Shown here one piece after another: positions 24,288 to 32,415 of a DNA stretch of 64,000 bases. Each line of letters opens with the position of its first letter. Position 1 is the stretch's first letter. This DNA comes from Varroa destructor (taxonomy: Eukaryota > Arthropoda > Arachnida > Mesostigmata > Varroidae), in NCBI RefSeq assembly GCF_002443255.2, contig NW_019211457.1, positions 16,106,374 through 16,170,373 of the forward strand, in the 5' to 3' direction. The translations under genes were made by a program, and so were the position numbers. The notes below the pieces were generated by a model that did not search any database, was not told the origin of the DNA, and saw only the letters and a program-made list of their open reading frames with translations.

Positions 24288-24908
24288 ATGCAGAGAAAAA
24301 GGAAAGGAGAAAGGGGTAGCCTGGAACGGAAAGAGAAGGGCCAACGTCAGCCTTCGGAACTAGCAGCCAGCACGAATAGAGAGCGACGTTGTAATTCGAA
24401 AGTAGTTACCCTCACCCTCGTTCTCCAACTTCATCGTCTTCTTCTTCTTCGTCATCGTCTCGCGAGTGGAGAATGGCTGCGGTGGCGGCGGCAGCGCCGC
24501 CACCGCAACCATTCTCCATTCTCGGCAGCGGCCGACGACGAGAAGATGTTAGAGCGCCGACAGCCACCTACCAAAGAGGGAGGGACGGAACGTCCTAACG
24601 TTGAACGTGCACGTTTTCGAAAAGTGAGTGCGCTCTTTCATTCGCGGCGAGTTTACCCCCGGCCCCCGAGAACGAATCCGCCCCGTCGTGGCGGCACAGC
24701 GCGCTTCTGTACGTTGCTGGTGGCGCCCGTGCGCAGAAGTGAGATTGGGCTGTACTTGAAGAACGGTATGTGTACACTGCTTCGGAATTGTGCCCGTGGA
24801 GAGAGCGTGTGTGCGTCCCCGGTACAGCCGGAGCGCACACACCGTGAGGGAAGCCGGGGTTACTTGACGTCCCGCCCAAAGCGAGTAGTCTTCCTGGGTT
24901 CCTGCTGA
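24288..24908 (+). CDS. Candidate ORF, 206 codons, Arg/Lys-rich, possibly spliced
   Basis: This is the longest ATG-initiated plus-strand frame; G is at -3. The N-terminal 40 residues are highly basic, the middle is Arg/His-rich, and there is an acidic patch AADDEK near residue 85. Unspliced it ends at TGA 24906. A donor CGAAAA/GTGAGT after codon 112 (exon end 24623) and an excellent acceptor at 24960 would join in phase to 29 codons, rich in Gln/His then Pro/Thr, ending at TGA 25048-25050. That gives a 141-residue product. No known domain is visible; the basic, low-complexity character would fit a nuclear protein, but that is inference. A 23-bp hairpin lies within the coding region. The frame may reflect GC content alone. 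Confidence 0.22.
   Translation: MQRKRKGERGSLERKEKGQRQPSELAASTNRERRCNSKVVTLTLVLQLHRLLLLRHRLASGEWLRWRRQRRHRNHSPFSAAADDEKMLERRQPPTKEGGTERPNVERARFRKVSALFHSRRVYPRPPRTNPPRRGGTARFCTLLVAPVRRSEIGLYLKNGMCTLLRNCARGESVCASPVQPERTHREGSRGYLTSRPKRVVFLGSC
24464..24521. repeat. Long GC-rich hairpin, 23-bp core stem with 4-base loop
   Basis: Bases 24468-24490 pair with 24495-24517 around the loop GCAG. There is one mismatch in plus-strand RNA (C/A at 24476 with 24509), which becomes a G-U wobble in minus-strand RNA. The pairing extends outward (24467-24518, and 24464-24466 with 24519-24521 including one wobble). The core is GGTGGCGGC against GCCGCCACC. It is markedly more stable than other hairpins in the window. 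Confidence 0.85.
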
Positions 24909-25308
24909 GGCTGGCAAGGGGCCTGTCCCCTTTGTTTTTTCTACGTTTGATCACCATCAGCATCAACGTCAATCCAAGCAGCAGCAAATGTTGGCGACGG
25001 CGGCGGTAGTTCCACCAACCACCAGTTTCAGTCCCCAGAACGAACCTTGAAGATGTGCAAGAGAAGAGGAAATAGGAGACTCCAGATACTCCAAGTCCAA
25101 GCAAGTTAAGACGGGGTTTGGAATTCCCACCACAGCGAGCAGAGCACCAAGCGACGCCTATGTCAGCAATTTGGTGGGTAAGCCAACGAACGAGCAAAGG
25201 CTTTTTCGCGTTTTCCGTCGCCATCGAGTTCTGATGCCTTTTCCCAATGTCTTCTTTTGAGGGGTTCCTGCTCCGCCATAAAACTCCGACCAGTAGAAAG
25301 TCTCCCAA
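24595..25308 (-). CDS. Stop-poor antisense frame, 237 codons, unrecognised
   Basis: The minus strand is open for 237 codons across the proposed plus-strand intron and second exon. The predicted product has no recognisable domain and is Arg/Ser/Gly-rich with a hydrophobic Leu patch in the middle. Frames antisense to RNY-type coding sequence are often open, so this may be a shadow of the plus-strand frame or simply of GC-rich DNA. It is kept because its length is unusual for the window. Confidence 0.12.
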   Translation of the reverse strand: MGDFLLVGVLWRSRNPSKEDIGKRHQNSMATENAKKPLLVRWLTHQIADIGVAWCSARCGGNSKPRLNLLGLGVSGVSYFLFSCTSSRFVLGTETGGWWNYRRRRQHLLLLGLTLMLMVIKRRKNKGDRPLASLSRNPGRLLALGGTSSNPGFPHGVCAPAVPGTHTRSLHGHNSEAVYTYRSSSTAQSHFCARAPPATYRSALCRHDGADSFSGAGGKLAANERAHSLFENVHVQR

Positions 25309-25317
25309 CTAGCTAGG

Positions 25318-25851
25318 ATGCCGGCCGCGCCAACAATCGTCTGGGTCGTATATGGTTGCTGCCGCTACTGCAGTGCAACGGCGCTCTCCTATTCCCCAGG
25401 AGAATTTGGAGAGACCAAAATACGGGGCCACAGTCCCCCGGAAACGGCAACGCCGCCATCGACCATGACAAAAAATGGGAGCCGCGATCCCACACTCCAA
25501 CAGCGTCGGATCTCCCTTCGCTCGTTGGTGCTGGTTGCCATAGCAACCAGGCGAAAGGAAGATTTCCCTGACGCCGTCAGACTGGTTCGTTTCCGAAACA
25601 ACAACGCATATCCCCCTGTATCCCCTATATACTTCCTTGCTGTACGGACACGGTATTCGTCTTCATCTCTAGTACCTATCTACACAAACTTCTTTCTCTC
25701 TCTTTCGTTCACTGTTGGGTACTCCCGTAAACTCTCCTTGTGCTCCAGCTGTCCCCAAGCCACCCTCTTTTCATCGTTAGCCCCTCGACAAAGGGGCTCT
25801 GCCAGTTTTGCTGCTATTAGCGGCTCTTTCAGCATGTTGTACCGCGGCTAA
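25318..25851 (+). CDS. Candidate ORF, 177 codons, unrecognised
   Basis: An ATG at 25318 with A at -3 opens 177 codons to TAA at 25849. Residues about 25-95 are polar and charged (Pro/Thr/Arg-rich with RRKED near 79-83). The last third is Ser/Leu/Tyr-rich because it covers a pyrimidine-rich plus-strand tract. Inside that tract are acceptor-like strings ending near 25672 and 25784, so the C-terminal part may be intronic. A perfect X-box palindrome lies within codons 72-77. No domain recognised. Confidence 0.2.
   Translation: MPAAPTIVWVVYGCCRYCSATALSYSPGEFGETKIRGHSPPETATPPSTMTKNGSRDPTLQQRRISLRSLVLVAIATRRKEDFPDAVRLVRFRNNNAYPPVSPIYFLAVRTRYSSSSLVPIYTNFFLSLSFTVGYSRKLSLCSSCPQATLFSSLAPRQRGSASFAAISGSFSMLYRG
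25533..25548. promoter_or_regulatory. RFX / X-box motif (perfect palindrome)
   Basis: GGTTGCCATAGCAACC contains GTTGCCATAGCAAC, an exact fit to the RFX-family X-box GTTRCCATRGCAAC. The palindrome extends to CTGGTTGC and GCAACCAG (25531-25550) around CATA. RFX factors bind this site in promoters of ciliary genes across animals; in arthropods, cilia are restricted to sensory neurons and sperm. Its setting in a GC-rich block supports a promoter role, though it overlaps a possible coding frame. Confidence 0.5.
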
Positions 25852-26283
25852 AACGGTACTTAAAGCAGCACATACAAATACAGGCGTGCACACAGAAAAC
25901 GTATAGGCGCCAGACTTAGCAAATGCCTAACAAATTCTTATGGCATAGCGGGACGAACCACTGCCATTGCGTCAGAGGAACTAAAGCAACTTAAGGCGCC
26001 TCCCTCTGCGGTTGGATACCGCTGTTTTACGTGACGGCGCATATTGGGTGCAAGGAGGAAGAGGCGTTCTGAGAAAACGCACCCGTATCTTTGTACCGCA
26101 CCCTTGGAAAGAGTGACAGAGGAAGACAAGGACCCCCCCAAATAGGAGAGCTGCAGTAAAGGAGCGGTCAGAGCGCTGCAGTAAACGTTATCATAAGACG
26201 CGGACATAAGGACGCCGCCGGTCTTAGCTCTGTGGTTCGTTCTACACAGCGGTACGGCAGAATGAAGCCCTCTTCTTCTTCAG

Positions 26284-26310
26284 GGGAGGAACTCTGAGCT
26301 GGAGCATGGG
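26284..26310 (+). CDS. Possible 27-nt microexon
   Basis: A strong acceptor (CCCTCTTCTTCTTCAG ending 26283) is followed 27 bases later by a consensus donor, GGG/GTAAGTCAG (26311). The 27 bases are a multiple of three and read G-R-N-S-E-L-E-H-G in the first frame; the third frame is also open and the second contains a stop. Microexons with strong flanking sites are common in neural genes of animals. Chance pairing of two good sites within 30 bases is possible, so RNA evidence is decisive. Confidence 0.25.
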
Positions 26311-26639
26311 GTAAGTCAGGGGCCTCACTCAGTCCAAGTCTAAGCCGGCTTGAGTCTCCTTGAAAGGAAGTCCTCGGGGCCATGTCGGGAACCGCATAGT
26401 TGGGGATAGGTTGGAGAAGCAAAGAAGGCGGGTAAAAAGGCGAGGAGGAGGAGGAGTCTCAGAAGCGGCCGCAAACGCGTTTCCTTCCACGAGAGAGGTC
26501 GGGGCGAACTGAGCAGCTTACGTTGACGGCAGCGGCGGCTGCATAGCCTCCTTAAAGCGCACCCATCTGAACTAGCCCTCGCCTCAAATAGCGAGCTGGC
26601 CACTCTGAAAAGGATTGGCTAGAGGGTCCCATCCGCCGG

Positions 26640-27600
26640 GGGCGCGGGAAGAAATCACCCAGAAGAATCAACTGTGCATAGGGTTGCTGCGTCCACAGGT
26701 CGATAGCAGTTTGAGAAACGCAACGTAGAGTGAGGCTATTTCAGTCTTGGTCTGGCTAGCCCGACCTACACGAATTGACAGAAATTTCCGTAAGTCTCCG
26801 GTACGAGCGTTGCGAACGTATCGTGTCTTAGCACTGTGCTACGTAAAATTGTAAGACTGCGCATGATTCGACTGTATAATTGATAAAAAAAAATAGATAA
26901 GGTGTCCGTAATGAGGAACGCAGAAAGGTAGAAGCGAAGCGAGTCATGTGAGCAAACGGCACTAAGATGTGGAAAAATAAAGTGTTTCTGATAATCATAT
27001 ATTGGGCCCGGATGATATTTCAACTTGTATGCCCGTTGTTGGAGCTGAGCGTTGTTTTCGACCCTTGATGAATATCCTGTCCGATTACTTCTCATAATCA
27101 AGCTTGCTTACACTTCCTAAGAAATACACTCGGATAAAAGGACATTTCCACTTCATTCGTTATGAACCTAAGATGGTGTCAAATGGTTAACAGAAAGATT
27201 GCTGAGCTTTCGGAGATGATCAGAATAATAAGTCGTATTGGGATCACTGATTTTTACTATTATTAATAATAGTAACGATATAATATACTGGGCATTGTCG
27301 TGGAGACAGTTTTAGTACGCGCATAGATAGCTTTTAATAATTGTCAAATGGTGGATGGACGCGTATTGTAGACGCAGATTGCTGTCCTTATGTAAGAAGA
27401 AGGCAATTCTGAAGACTTTTTCGTAGAAAAAATGCAGCTGAGGGCATCAAAGGATAAAAACAAACACTCGCCAGTAGACCTACGAAAAACGTACACAGCG
27501 TATAAGGCGTCATGTACTGTACCAAGTTAAGAAGAATCGGTTTCAATCAACAGGTTTCTTAGTCTAAACGCTGTCTGTATATTTTTAAGGACTTCTATTT
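26640..27600. other. AT-leaning stretch, no supported gene
   Basis: A 111-codon minus-strand frame (26766-27101) has no motif and no good context. The only structured element is the AT palindrome at 27254-27275. Confidence 0.45.
27254..27275. repeat. Perfect 22-bp AT-rich palindrome
   Basis: TTACTATTATTAATAATAGTAA equals its own reverse complement. AT-only symmetry of this kind is less surprising than the GC-containing palindromes. Confidence 0.8.
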
Positions 27601-27661
27601 TGTAGTGTTTCATAGTCACAATCGTTCATTGTTGCCACCAAATGACAAAGTTACCGACGCC

Positions 27662-27778
27662 ATGGCTGGCGGGGCTTCTCCAACTGCTACCAGTAAGCCC
27701 CGCGCGAACACCGCTTTGGTTATGGAAAGAGAAGAAGCGATGGGTGGCCAGCCGACCAAACGAAGCTCGCGAATATGA
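27662..27778 (+). CDS. Short ATG ORF with strong start context, 38 codons
   Basis: GCCATGG at 27659-27665 is a textbook strong initiation context (purine at -3, G at +4). 38 codons of Ala/Thr/Arg-rich sequence follow before TGA at 27776. In the same frame, immediately after that TGA, another run of 91 codons without stops begins with the basic cluster GRKRRR and ends at TAA 28052. A donor-like CCA/GTAAGC lies at codon 10. This could be a first coding exon, a broken ORF with one in-frame stop, or chance; I cannot decide. Confidence 0.18.
   Translation: MAGGASPTATSKPRANTALVMEREEAMGGQPTKRSSRI
27669..27713. repeat. 9-bp inverted repeat
   Basis: GCGGGGCTT (27669-27677) and AAGCCCCGC (27705-27713) are exact complements around a 27-base loop. 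A second, separate 9-bp hairpin, GCTTCGGCA with TGCCGAAGC, lies at 27869-27898. Confidence 0.6.
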
Positions 27779-28150
27779 GGACGGAAGAGACGCAGGTTAG
27801 GCCTGACAGACGAACAGGCTATGCAGAACCTGGGCAGAAAAAGAGCATATAGTGGAACTAGTGGAAATGCTTCGGCAGCTTCGGTGCTTTGCCGAAGCAG
27901 CTTCGAGGAAGGGAGGCTGCCTTTCCTAGCTATGAAACAGGCTCTGCTCCCTCCTTTTTGGCCCGAGTACCGACTCCCTGCCTGGGCATATGGTGCGTGT
28001 TGGCAATGTAGCTGCCTTTCCGCCAGCGGTCCAGCCTTTGCCATTTCCCGTTAAGACTCTCATCAATCTCCCAGGTTTCCCGGACGATCCCGGCGAGCCT
28101 TCGTTGGCTTGCTCATTCGCTAATTTCGTCTCTTTGGCAATGGCAATACT

Positions 28151-28996
28151 TCAGTCGCTGATGCTGCTGCTGCGGCTTCTGTCGAAGGCAAGGACGACAA
28201 CGAAGACCGTGATGGCGCTGCTGTTGCTGTTGTTGGGTGCCAGAAGAAGAACAAGGCAAGCTGGGCTATGCCACGAGGCTCCCCCTTCCTTTCCCTGTCT
28301 CCGCTTTATGTATAGGTTCGTAAAGGGGTCTGCTAAACCCCCAAAGTCGCAAATGCTTCGTCTTACGTTCTTCTTCCTGCCTTTTACGTGTGTTCTACTT
28401 ATGTTATATCTACGAGAAGCTAGTGTGGTAGCAGCAATGTTTGTTCCCCAGGTTTCCCCTTGTCTTGGAAGAACACTCGGTAGTGTAGGGCATAAGAGAA
28501 AAAGGTTCGTCCACTTCTCGTTGTGGAGTTGCCTGCGCCTCCCGAAACCCCAACCTGTCCAAGCGAGCCAAACGAGCAAGCCGTTATTCATTTCGCAGCA
28601 GTAGAAGCGACAACGGTAACGAGCAATGATGTCGGAGCAGCTTACATATGTCCTATGACACAACAACAAGAACCTAACGGTACAAGGCAGCCCGATCAAG
28701 CTTCCGTTCGCCTGCCCGTTAGCTTGCTCCCCCCCCCCCCCCCCACCTCCCGCGGCTGAGATGGAAGGAACAATGGAAGAGTTCGCAGAACGGAGCCGGT
28801 ACAAGAGATCCAACTTGAGCATCGTATAGTAAACATATGGTACAGCAAAAAGTACGAGAACAAAGGCTTGTCGTAAGATCAGACCGGATCGTGGACGCCG
28901 GACCGAAACACGAGTGCAAGATAGCGATGTTGCACCATATAATAGTAGTATAAGAAGCGTGAAAAAATCGCTGGCAGTTGATTGATGATGGATCAA
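28151..28996 (-). CDS. Longest ORF in the window, 281 codons, unrecognised
   Basis: The minus strand is open for 281 codons. The N-terminal third has two hydrophobic stretches (about residues 11-25 and 43-60) that could be membrane segments. A run of seven Gly near residues 84-90 is encoded by the 16-base poly-C/G tract at 28729-28744, which would be prone to frameshift mutation in a real gene. The C-terminal half is Arg/Ser/Asn-rich. No family is recognised. A 204-codon plus-strand frame overlaps it, so low stop density is a sufficient explanation. Confidence 0.15.
   Translation of the reverse strand: MIHHQSTASDFFTLLILLLYGATSLSCTRVSVRRPRSGLILRQAFVLVLFAVPYVYYTMLKLDLLYRLRSANSSIVPSISAAGGGGGGGEQANGQANGSLIGLPCTVRFLLLCHRTYVSCSDIIARYRCRFYCCEMNNGLLVWLAWTGWGFGRRRQLHNEKWTNLFLLCPTLPSVLPRQGETWGTNIAATTLASRRYNISRTHVKGRKKNVRRSICDFGGLADPFTNLYIKRRQGKEGGASWHSPACLVLLLAPNNSNSSAITVFVVVLAFDRSRSSSISD
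28523..28759 (+). CDS. Pro/Gln/Thr-rich frame, 78 codons, exon candidate
   Basis: Antisense to part of the 281-codon frame, the plus strand encodes a polar peptide rich in Pro, Glu, Thr and Gln, ending in a five-proline run from the poly-C tract and TGA at 28757. The frame begins without a Met; it would need an upstream exon, for instance through the acceptor ending near 28452. Its composition is more like an ordinary cytosolic or nuclear low-complexity region than the opposite strand is, but no motif is visible. Confidence 0.15.
   Translation: MELPAPPETPTCPSEPNEQAVIHFAAVEATTVTSNDVGAAYICPMTQQQEPNGTRQPDQASVRLPVSLLPPPPPTSRG
28729..28744. repeat. Poly-C homopolymer, 16 bases
   Basis: Sixteen consecutive C on the plus strand. 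Similar tracts occur at 30755-30767 (13 C) and 63765-63780 (16 C). Length is uncertain in any assembly because such runs are error-prone. Confidence 0.9.
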
Positions 28997-29336
28997 TGAA
29001 ACTGTTTAGTGCTACGTTTAAGGCTCCGATGAGTTCAGCGATCTAAACTATACCCTGCATTCAGTCTCATGATTCGACTATTTTGTTACTAAATATATCA
29101 TGCTAAAGTACATGACTTTCCTGGAACATTTTGACACGGTACATGGAAATGTACCTATAACAGGTGGACCCCACAGTAACGTCTGAACAACTTGTGACTA
29201 TGATATAATTATAGATCATCGTTAAACCGATAATTCGTTTTTTCTACAATATCGTTACTGTTGCTGCGATGTTGAATGTGAGCTAGCTGCATGCCTGCTA
29301 ACGTCCAGGTATTAGTATCATTTGCTTCATTCTCAG

Positions 29337-29644
29337 GTGGGCCGCAATGCACAGTAGCTAAGAAGCTGGCAGCCAGATCGACTTTTCGTCTTAGCGACGA
29401 GCCTAAGCCTTCGCCGGAGCCTATGCTATACCCATTCGAGCTTTCTCATAGAAAGAAGTTGTCCGTTCAGCGCAGCAGACTGATTTCTGCTACCCGATGT
29501 GCCTGCGTATTTGTTCGTCCGTCCATCCATCTGTGGAACATTTCGCGTCAATATGTACCCGGGTGTACCTCATGTGCGTGTCCGCGTTTTCATCGAGGGA
29601 GAGGGTTTAACGGGAAACGTTGGCTCCTTGGGTGCTCGCGCTAG
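29337..29644 (+). CDS. Possible exon after a strong acceptor, about 102 codons
   Basis: The acceptor TTTGCTTCATTCTCAG ends at 29336. The following sequence is open in one frame (two phase bases, then codons from 29339) up to TAG at 29642. The first 45 residues are charged and Pro/Ser-rich; the later part is Cys/Arg-rich with six Cys in irregular spacing. There is no recognised zinc-finger pattern. A donor is not clear; GTATTT near 29508 is one option. The same frame is open upstream from 29291. Confidence 0.2.
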
Positions 29645-29804
29645 CCGCCAACGGTACGGCGATCGCGGTTGTCGGACGCCGTCGCCGTTTTCGTTCTCGT
29701 CTTTCGTAGTTCTTCGTTTAACACCGAACTGCCGTAGAAGTCGCTCCAGGTAGCCAGCCACCGCCGATGACGATGGTAGCTTGACTAGGGCGGCAGGGTT
29801 TAGG

Positions 29805-30245
29805 ATGCTGAAAGGTTGGGGAGGGGGTGAAGGCAATTGGGAACTGGGTATTGGCGAGATGAGAAGACGCGATCGTCCGGAAAAGACCGACGTGCCTCAT
29901 CCTAGGGAGCAGTCAACCCAACAGACCTATAGTACTATAGTACAGGGGCAGTGGCCGCAGCGTCAGTGGAACCTTGAGGAACCCCGTAGCCTCAGTCAGT
30001 CTGTCGGCTCCCAAGCAGTCGGGACACAGGGAAAAGGAACAAGCGGGCACCGCATCTATACCTCTTCGAGCTGTCCCGAAAGACTTCAAGAGAAGTTGGA
30101 CGCGGGATACGGAAAAGGTGGTTGGTCAGCGCGCCAATGCCAGAAGGCTACTGCCATACTTGGCATTGGCCTAGCCTACGAACGAAGCTGGCGTACAAAT
30201 CCGATGAGTTGCATAAGAGGGCAGGCAGATGAAGGGTCGAGGTAA
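29805..30245 (+). CDS. Candidate ORF, 146 codons, Gly/Gln-rich
   Basis: An ATG at 29805 with A at -3 opens 146 codons to TAA at 30243. The product begins with a Gly/Trp-rich segment, continues with a Gln/Ser-rich middle and has no membrane segment. A second open frame (29974-30174) overlaps. G is equally common at first and second codon positions, which is not the usual coding bias, so I keep confidence low. Confidence 0.18.
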   Translation: MLKGWGGGEGNWELGIGEMRRRDRPEKTDVPHPREQSTQQTYSTIVQGQWPQRQWNLEEPRSLSQSVGSQAVGTQGKGTSGHRIYTSSSCPERLQEKLDAGYGKGGWSARQCQKATAILGIGLAYERSWRTNPMSCIRGQADEGSR

Positions 30246-30754
30246 CGGGAAGACGACGCTATCCGAGAAGAAGCAGAAGAACAGGGCCAATGCGCAAGGC
30301 GTATTTTACTGATCTAGATCCATAGTACCATCGAGTGCTACATTGCTACTATGAAGGTATCGTTCACTGCCTCTACTGCATCGCAAAGTGAGACGAACCA
30401 GCCGACAGTAAAGGGAAACAGCTTGGAAGTAAGGGAGATAGTCGTCAAGGGGCCCTATGGACGTGTAGTAGGGAGTTACGGGTTTGTGTTAGCGTGGCGG
30501 CGTTTGGAGAGAAGCATCAGCAAGGAGCTCGGGCGAATGAAAGTGAGTTGGGCTAGTTGCTAGGCCCGTACCCACTGGCGAGAGAGAAAAGGAAATTTGT
30601 GCAGGAGTTAGACCCGACCCGCTGCCGAACCTGCCTGACTCGACCGTGCTGAGTCGCCATCCCTTCGTTCTGCCGCAGAACAGCTCGCGGCCCTCGCATA
30701 CCCATCGCGCCCCAGATATTGTCCTCTGCGCCCAGTCTCCCGCGACTACTAGCT

Positions 30755-30767
30755 CCCCCCCCCCCCC
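30755..30767. repeat. Poly-C homopolymer, 13 bases
   Basis: Thirteen C on the plus strand within the third GC-rich block. Confidence 0.9.
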
Positions 30768-31002
30768 AAATGAAGCCGACGATCGGTATGTTGCCAAGCA
30801 TTAGGCATTAGCTCACGGTTCCGCTGCCGCAGCCCTCGCACGCTCTTATTCGAGCGTCTTTGTCCCATTTCCACTTTGCCCCTAAGACCTGCTCTGTCCA
30901 TCGAACGAAACCGGGAGAAACCAGAAGGAAGGGCGGAAGGGGGTCACTGCTACAGAAGTAGCAAGAGTAAGATAGGTAGCAACGTGGGCAAAGTTTTGTG
31001 CT

Positions 31003-31026
31003 TGCCTGCCTGCCTGCCTGCCTGCC
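31003..31026 (+). repeat. (TGCC)6 tetranucleotide microsatellite
   Basis: Six uninterrupted TGCC copies. In the 75-codon plus-strand frame that crosses it they appear as a Leu-Pro-Ala-Cys repeat, an artefact of the tetranucleotide. Confidence 0.9.
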
Positions 31027-31823
31027 TCCTCTACTCTATGCCGCCCCTACTTCTCAAGGTCCCAAAAGCCCTAGTCGCTAGCCTCCCTGGTGTTGTCATC
31101 TGATGCCCCTATGGACCAGTATAGAACCTAAGAGAAAGATAGGACGCAGTCATGCAGCGCACGAGCAACCCAACGCTAGAATCGTGCCTGGAGAAAGAGA
31201 AAGAACCGTTGCTTGCGAACTGATGCAATCCCATTTAGAGAGACTGGTAGTAGTATGGCTGTTACCGCTACGGCTGCTGCTAAGAAGGAAAAAATGCAAG
31301 TCAAAAAAATAAGTAGCTAGGCTTTCCTTTACGAATGAATGATAGGGGCTCGTTTGGTTTGTACGCACGTCTAACATTTCTGCTGCCAGAGGGCACTAGT
31401 TATGTTCGTGTAAAGCAGTAAGCTTGGGTCTCTGAACCGTACTGTTAGTGATCGCCTGCATACCATCACTTAAACCAGAACGATCTTACCCTCCCGTTGG
31501 GAGTGAAAATTTTACCAGACACATATGTTTCGGATGAACTAATCTCAGCTAATATATGGATCGTTTTGTGCTAAAACAAACCATTACATTTTGTTATAAT
31601 AGATTGGAACGATGATTTACATACCGGCGACTTACAGCATCAGCAATCTGTCATATACGGACGGTACTTCTTCTAACTATTTTGGAACCGAATTCAGTTT
31701 TGAGAAATACTCGTTCTATAACGCAATACTTCCATTAATGGTCTAGTTTCTGGGTTCTGATAAGTCGGCTATAAACAAGTCATACCGGCCAATTTTTTTG
31801 CACTTTATTCTAACAAGGTACTC

Positions 31824-31866
31824 TTGTTTATTATTTACATACTGGAGTTGTTTATTATTTACATAC
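31824..31866 (+). repeat. Tandem duplication, 24-bp period
   Basis: TTGTTTATTATTTACATAC occurs at 31824-31842 and again at 31848-31866, identical over 19 bases, with a 24-base period. In the open frame it is an eight-codon duplication (CLLFTYWS type unit). Identity suggests recent slippage. Confidence 0.9.
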
Positions 31867-32392
31867 ATAAGTCAACCAATTGCAATTATAAGCGTTAGCT
31901 CAAGTTCGATATTTAGCTGGCATGACCACAGAAATGGTCGCGTTCTCTCGTTGGATTCCATTCTTTCTCTGTTAATCCTGTATATTTTCGATTCGTTTGT
32001 GCTTGAAAGGACGAGGATTTGCTCCGGTTCTTACATCATACAGGGTACAGACTGTTTCATTTATGAAGACAGTTTGCCCCCGGCATATTTTCTAGTGGCA
32101 ATAGTCGCGCGAATCGCATCTAGGATGTACCGTATCCCCTTATTACAGTTCGTTTCGCACTAGAGGGAGCCCGCGAGTCAGCCATCTGAAATAATGCTTG
32201 ACGACGAAACGTAGAACACAAAGCGTTCTTTTTATCAAGATACATGTTTTTATCTATCCTAAATTCAGTTCATAAAGAATAACTTTCTTGCTTCCCTTGC
32301 TCATATTCAGTATCTTCGCTATAGTTCCGACAACAAACATACTTTCAATATTTTTCTATTTCGTTTAAAAGAAACTCTGTAACTACAGTAGC

Positions 32393-32415
32393 TTTTTTTT
32401 TTTTTTTTTTTTTTT
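32393..32415. repeat. Poly-T homopolymer, 23 bases
   Basis: Twenty-three T on the plus strand. On the minus strand this is A23, which could be the tail of a retrotransposed element; the minus-strand sequence ending here (32416 upwards) shows no recognisable element and no AATAAA was seen close to it. Confidence 0.9.

Larger units (their letters stand above)
24030..26640. other. GC-rich, stop-poor block 2 with splice sites and regulatory motifs
   Basis: This block contains the window's densest cluster of gene-like signals: excellent plus-strand acceptors ending at 24097 and 24960, donors at 24239 and 24624, a 27-base exon-like segment at 26284-26310, a 23-bp hairpin at 24464-24521 and a perfect X-box palindrome at 25533-25548. 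Long frames lie on both strands (206 and 177 codons plus, 237 codons minus). I infer a CpG-rich promoter/first-exon region of a plus-strand gene, without being able to name it. Confidence 0.4.
27600..31320. other. GC-rich, stop-poor block 3
   Basis: Open frames overlap on both strands over most of 27.6-29.0 kb (204 codons plus, 281 and 142 codons minus) and 29.3-30.3 kb (117 and 154 codons plus). Plus-strand acceptors end near 28073, 28452 and 29336. Two poly-C tracts (28729-28744, 30755-30767) and six TGCC copies (31003-31026) interrupt it, which is unusual for constrained coding sequence. No product is recognised. Confidence 0.4.
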
